Shown here one piece after another: positions 23,594 to 24,736 of a stretch of DNA of 24,736 nucleotides. The notes beneath the pieces were generated by a model. The model was not told the DNA's origin. It saw only the letters and a program-made list of their open reading frames with translations, and made no database searches. Each line of letters begins with the position of its first letter. Position 1 is the stretch's first letter. The DNA lies in NCBI GenBank assembly GCA_031376425.1, contig JANMDR010000092.1, positions 1 through 24,736 on the forward strand, given 5' to 3'. The position numbers were made by a program, and so were the translations under genes. The stretch comes from JANMDR01 sp031376425 (lineage in GTDB: Bacteria; Pseudomonadota; Gammaproteobacteria; Burkholderiales; Usitatibacteraceae).

Positions 23594-24096
23594 ATGAAAC
23601 GCTCACCAACTCTGGTACTTACTACAATACTTTGTGCAGCGATGATCTCAAGTTTTCTTGTTGCAGCAACCTCAGCACAATCCACACCAGAACTAGTGCC
23701 CTATCCAGAAGGCTACCGCGAATGGATGCACGTCAAATCTGCGCTGATCACTCCTCAAAGTCGAAGTTTTAAGCGGTTTGGCGATTTGCATCATATTTAT
23801 GCAAATAAGCAATAGAAGGCTACCGAACTGGGGTATTTGTGGATGGCGTAGTCATCGTCGCTGATTTTTTGGAAACGCAAGAAAAAGATGGCGATGCGAG
23901 TGAAGGAAAACGCCGATTCATAGATGTAATGCTGAAAGACAGTAAACGTTTTGCACAAACAGGGGGCTGGGGATTTGAAGAGTTTAGCGGCGATAGCAAA
24001 ACCGAACGCACACTAACGAATCCAACGAAAGAATGTTTTCAATGCCATACCGCCAAACAAGAAAGCAGCTTCGTATTCAGCGCTCTGCGGAAATAA
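23594..24096 (+). pseudogene. Cytochrome P460 family gene with a frameshift
   Basis: Cytochrome P460 proteins are periplasmic c-haem proteins that oxidise small nitrogen compounds or detoxify them. The first frame (start 23594) has a signal peptide (LVLTTILCAAMISSFLVAA, then TSAQS) and YPEGYREWMHVKSALIT ... FGDLHHIYANKQ, then stops at TAG 23813-23815. The protein continues in another frame from EGYRTGVFVDGVVIVADFLE to the stop at 24096, ending with the haem motif CFQCH. The sequence at the break (AAGCAATAGAA) fits loss of one unit of a short repeat or a single base. A 3n+1-base deletion restores the frame. The rest looks intact, so decay is recent or the shift is a sequencing error. Confidence 0.83.
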
Positions 24097-24168
24097 ATTT
24101 GAATTATTGACTTTTATGCTCGGAAAATACGTGCGCGGGAATAGAAAGTATTTGGGCTAGATTAGATG

Positions 24169-24212
24169 GGGCGACTGTACAAAACACTGTGCGGTGTTTT
24201 GTACAATCGCCC
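24169..24212. repeat. Hairpin with 19-bp arms
   Basis: Arms 24169-24187 and 24194-24212 pair with one mismatch around a 6-base loop (TGTGCG); the arm includes TGTACAAAACAC. It lies between the P460 pseudogene and a dihaem-cytochrome scrap. There is no T-run, so it looks like a palindromic repeat element or an end-joined insertion scar rather than a simple terminator. Confidence 0.8.
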
Positions 24213-24234
24213 TGCCATCGGCCCCAATTTTTAA

Positions 24235-24381
24235 GAACGCAATTACGACGGTACCGCGCAAAAATTATTCATGACCACGCCGCTCTGGGGTGGCGGCAGC
24301 ACGGCACCATACGGCCACGATGGCCGCCGCATCCATCTGATGGAAGTAATATTGCGACCGGTAATCGCACTTTTGATATAG
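24235..24381 (+). pseudogene. Fragment of a dihaem cytochrome c peroxidase/oxidoreductase-like gene
   Basis: A frame bounded by TAA 24232-24234 and TAG 24379-24381 reads ERNYDGTAQKLFMTTPLWGG followed by GSTAPYGHDGRRIHLMEVIL. The LWG...TAPYGHDGR pattern is the conserved segment near the second haem of MauG/cytochrome c peroxidase-like dihaem proteins. There are no haem-binding CxxCH motifs, no start, and homology stops at about 24357, so only a scrap of about 40 residues survives. It may once have followed the P460 gene; the hairpin at 24169-24212 sits just upstream. Identification is by motif memory. Confidence 0.6.
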
Positions 24382-24451
24382 AAACGGAATACACCGCACC
24401 TACGCCACGGCCATCGCATCTATTTACGGCCATCGCCACAACCCGACAACG

Positions 24452-24736
24452 TTACGGCGCTGGCATCACCACATGCGTCAACACCGGCGTGGGCGTGACG
24501 TTGCTATCGGTAGTGGCGGGGAAGTTGTAGTTATCACCGCTGAAACTCACCGTGATTTTGTTGCTGCCTAACGCTAGGGCGCTGGTGACACAGCTAGCTT
24601 GGTAACGGCTTTCTTCGTCGTTAGACGCTATTATGATGGTTTGCTTTTCGCAGCCGGGAATAGTGATGCCATCGGCTTGAAACGCAATATAGACGGTGCT
24701 TGGCGAAGTGCCGCCAACGCCGACTAGGCCGATGGC
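24452..24736 (-). CDS. Ig-like repeat protein (C-terminal end, cut by window edge)
   Basis: A minus-strand frame is open to the right edge and ends at TAA 24452-24454, giving 94 visible C-terminal residues. ALALGSNKITVSFSGDNYNF followed by PATTDSNVTPTPVL is the end of a bacterial Ig-like (Big_3-type) domain, where family members have GxxxITVxYSGDxNF. A pair of cysteines (IPGCEKQ and YQASCVT) lies earlier in the domain. Such proteins are usually large, repetitive, secreted or surface proteins. The C-terminus ends soon after the domain without an anchor or sorting signal, so either this is a naturally secreted end or the gene was cut by the events that left debris nearby. Only the end is seen, so size and role are unknown. 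Confidence 0.65.
   Translation of the reverse strand, partial: AIGLVGVGGTSPSTVYIAFQADGITIPGCEKQTIIIASNDEESRYQASCVTSALALGSNKITVSFSGDNYNFPATTDSNVTPTPVLTHVVMPAP

Noticed and set aside
24189..24530. 113-codon plus-strand open frame
   Set aside because: It overlaps the dihaem fragment in a different frame and the Ig-like gene on the other strand, both of which carry recognisable motifs.
1..24736. CRISPR array, rRNA gene or replication origin
   Set aside because: No regularly spaced repeats, rRNA-like sequence or clusters of DnaA-type boxes were found by eye.

Overview
The window looks like a chromosomal segment of a moderate-GC betaproteobacterium, probably Burkholderiales or a close relative. 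The evidence is the LysC/QueD/tRNA-Ser neighbourhood, a monofunctional RelA of betaproteobacterial type, several periplasmic c-type cytochromes, and an Anbu peptidase cluster. The taxonomic call rests on gene style and order only.

Left part (1-3001). On the minus strand an ECF sigma factor, its membrane anti-sigma factor and an exported protein cut by the window edge form a tight operon. Next comes a decayed stretch: a parA-type ATPase broken by frameshifts in and after its Walker A motif lies just beyond the 3' end of a tRNA-Asn gene, which suggests the scar of an integrated element. Middle left (3.2-10.6 kb) holds a small monohaem cytochrome, a YHYH-domain lipoprotein in apparent operon with a HupE/UreJ-like membrane protein, a periplasmic thioredoxin-like protein, aspartate kinase (GTG start), QueD, tRNA-Ser, a Bax-inhibitor-1/YccA protein with a clear terminator, and an EthD-domain protein.

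Middle right (10.8-16.7 kb) holds a BLUF blue-light receptor with its photoactive residues, a MntA/HepT toxin-antitoxin pair whose toxin is split by a deletion with frameshift, an orphan 20-codon ORF, an inositol-monophosphatase-family enzyme, a CaiB-type CoA transferase and RelA.

Right part (16.8-24.7 kb). Four plus-strand genes make the Anbu-associated cluster: circularly permuted ATP-grasp ligase, alpha-E helical protein, Anbu proteasome-like peptidase, and a transglutaminase fused to a DUF2126 amidoligase-like region. Together they suggest a system that ligates and hydrolyses a peptide or isopeptide; its substrate is not evident here. A 74-bp inverted repeat interrupts this cluster before its last gene. 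Beyond it lie a frameshifted cytochrome P460 gene, a 19-bp-stem hairpin, a scrap of a dihaem cytochrome/peroxidase-like gene, and the C-terminal end of an Ig-like repeat protein running off the right edge. Gene decay is a theme: parA, hepT, P460 and the dihaem scrap are all broken.
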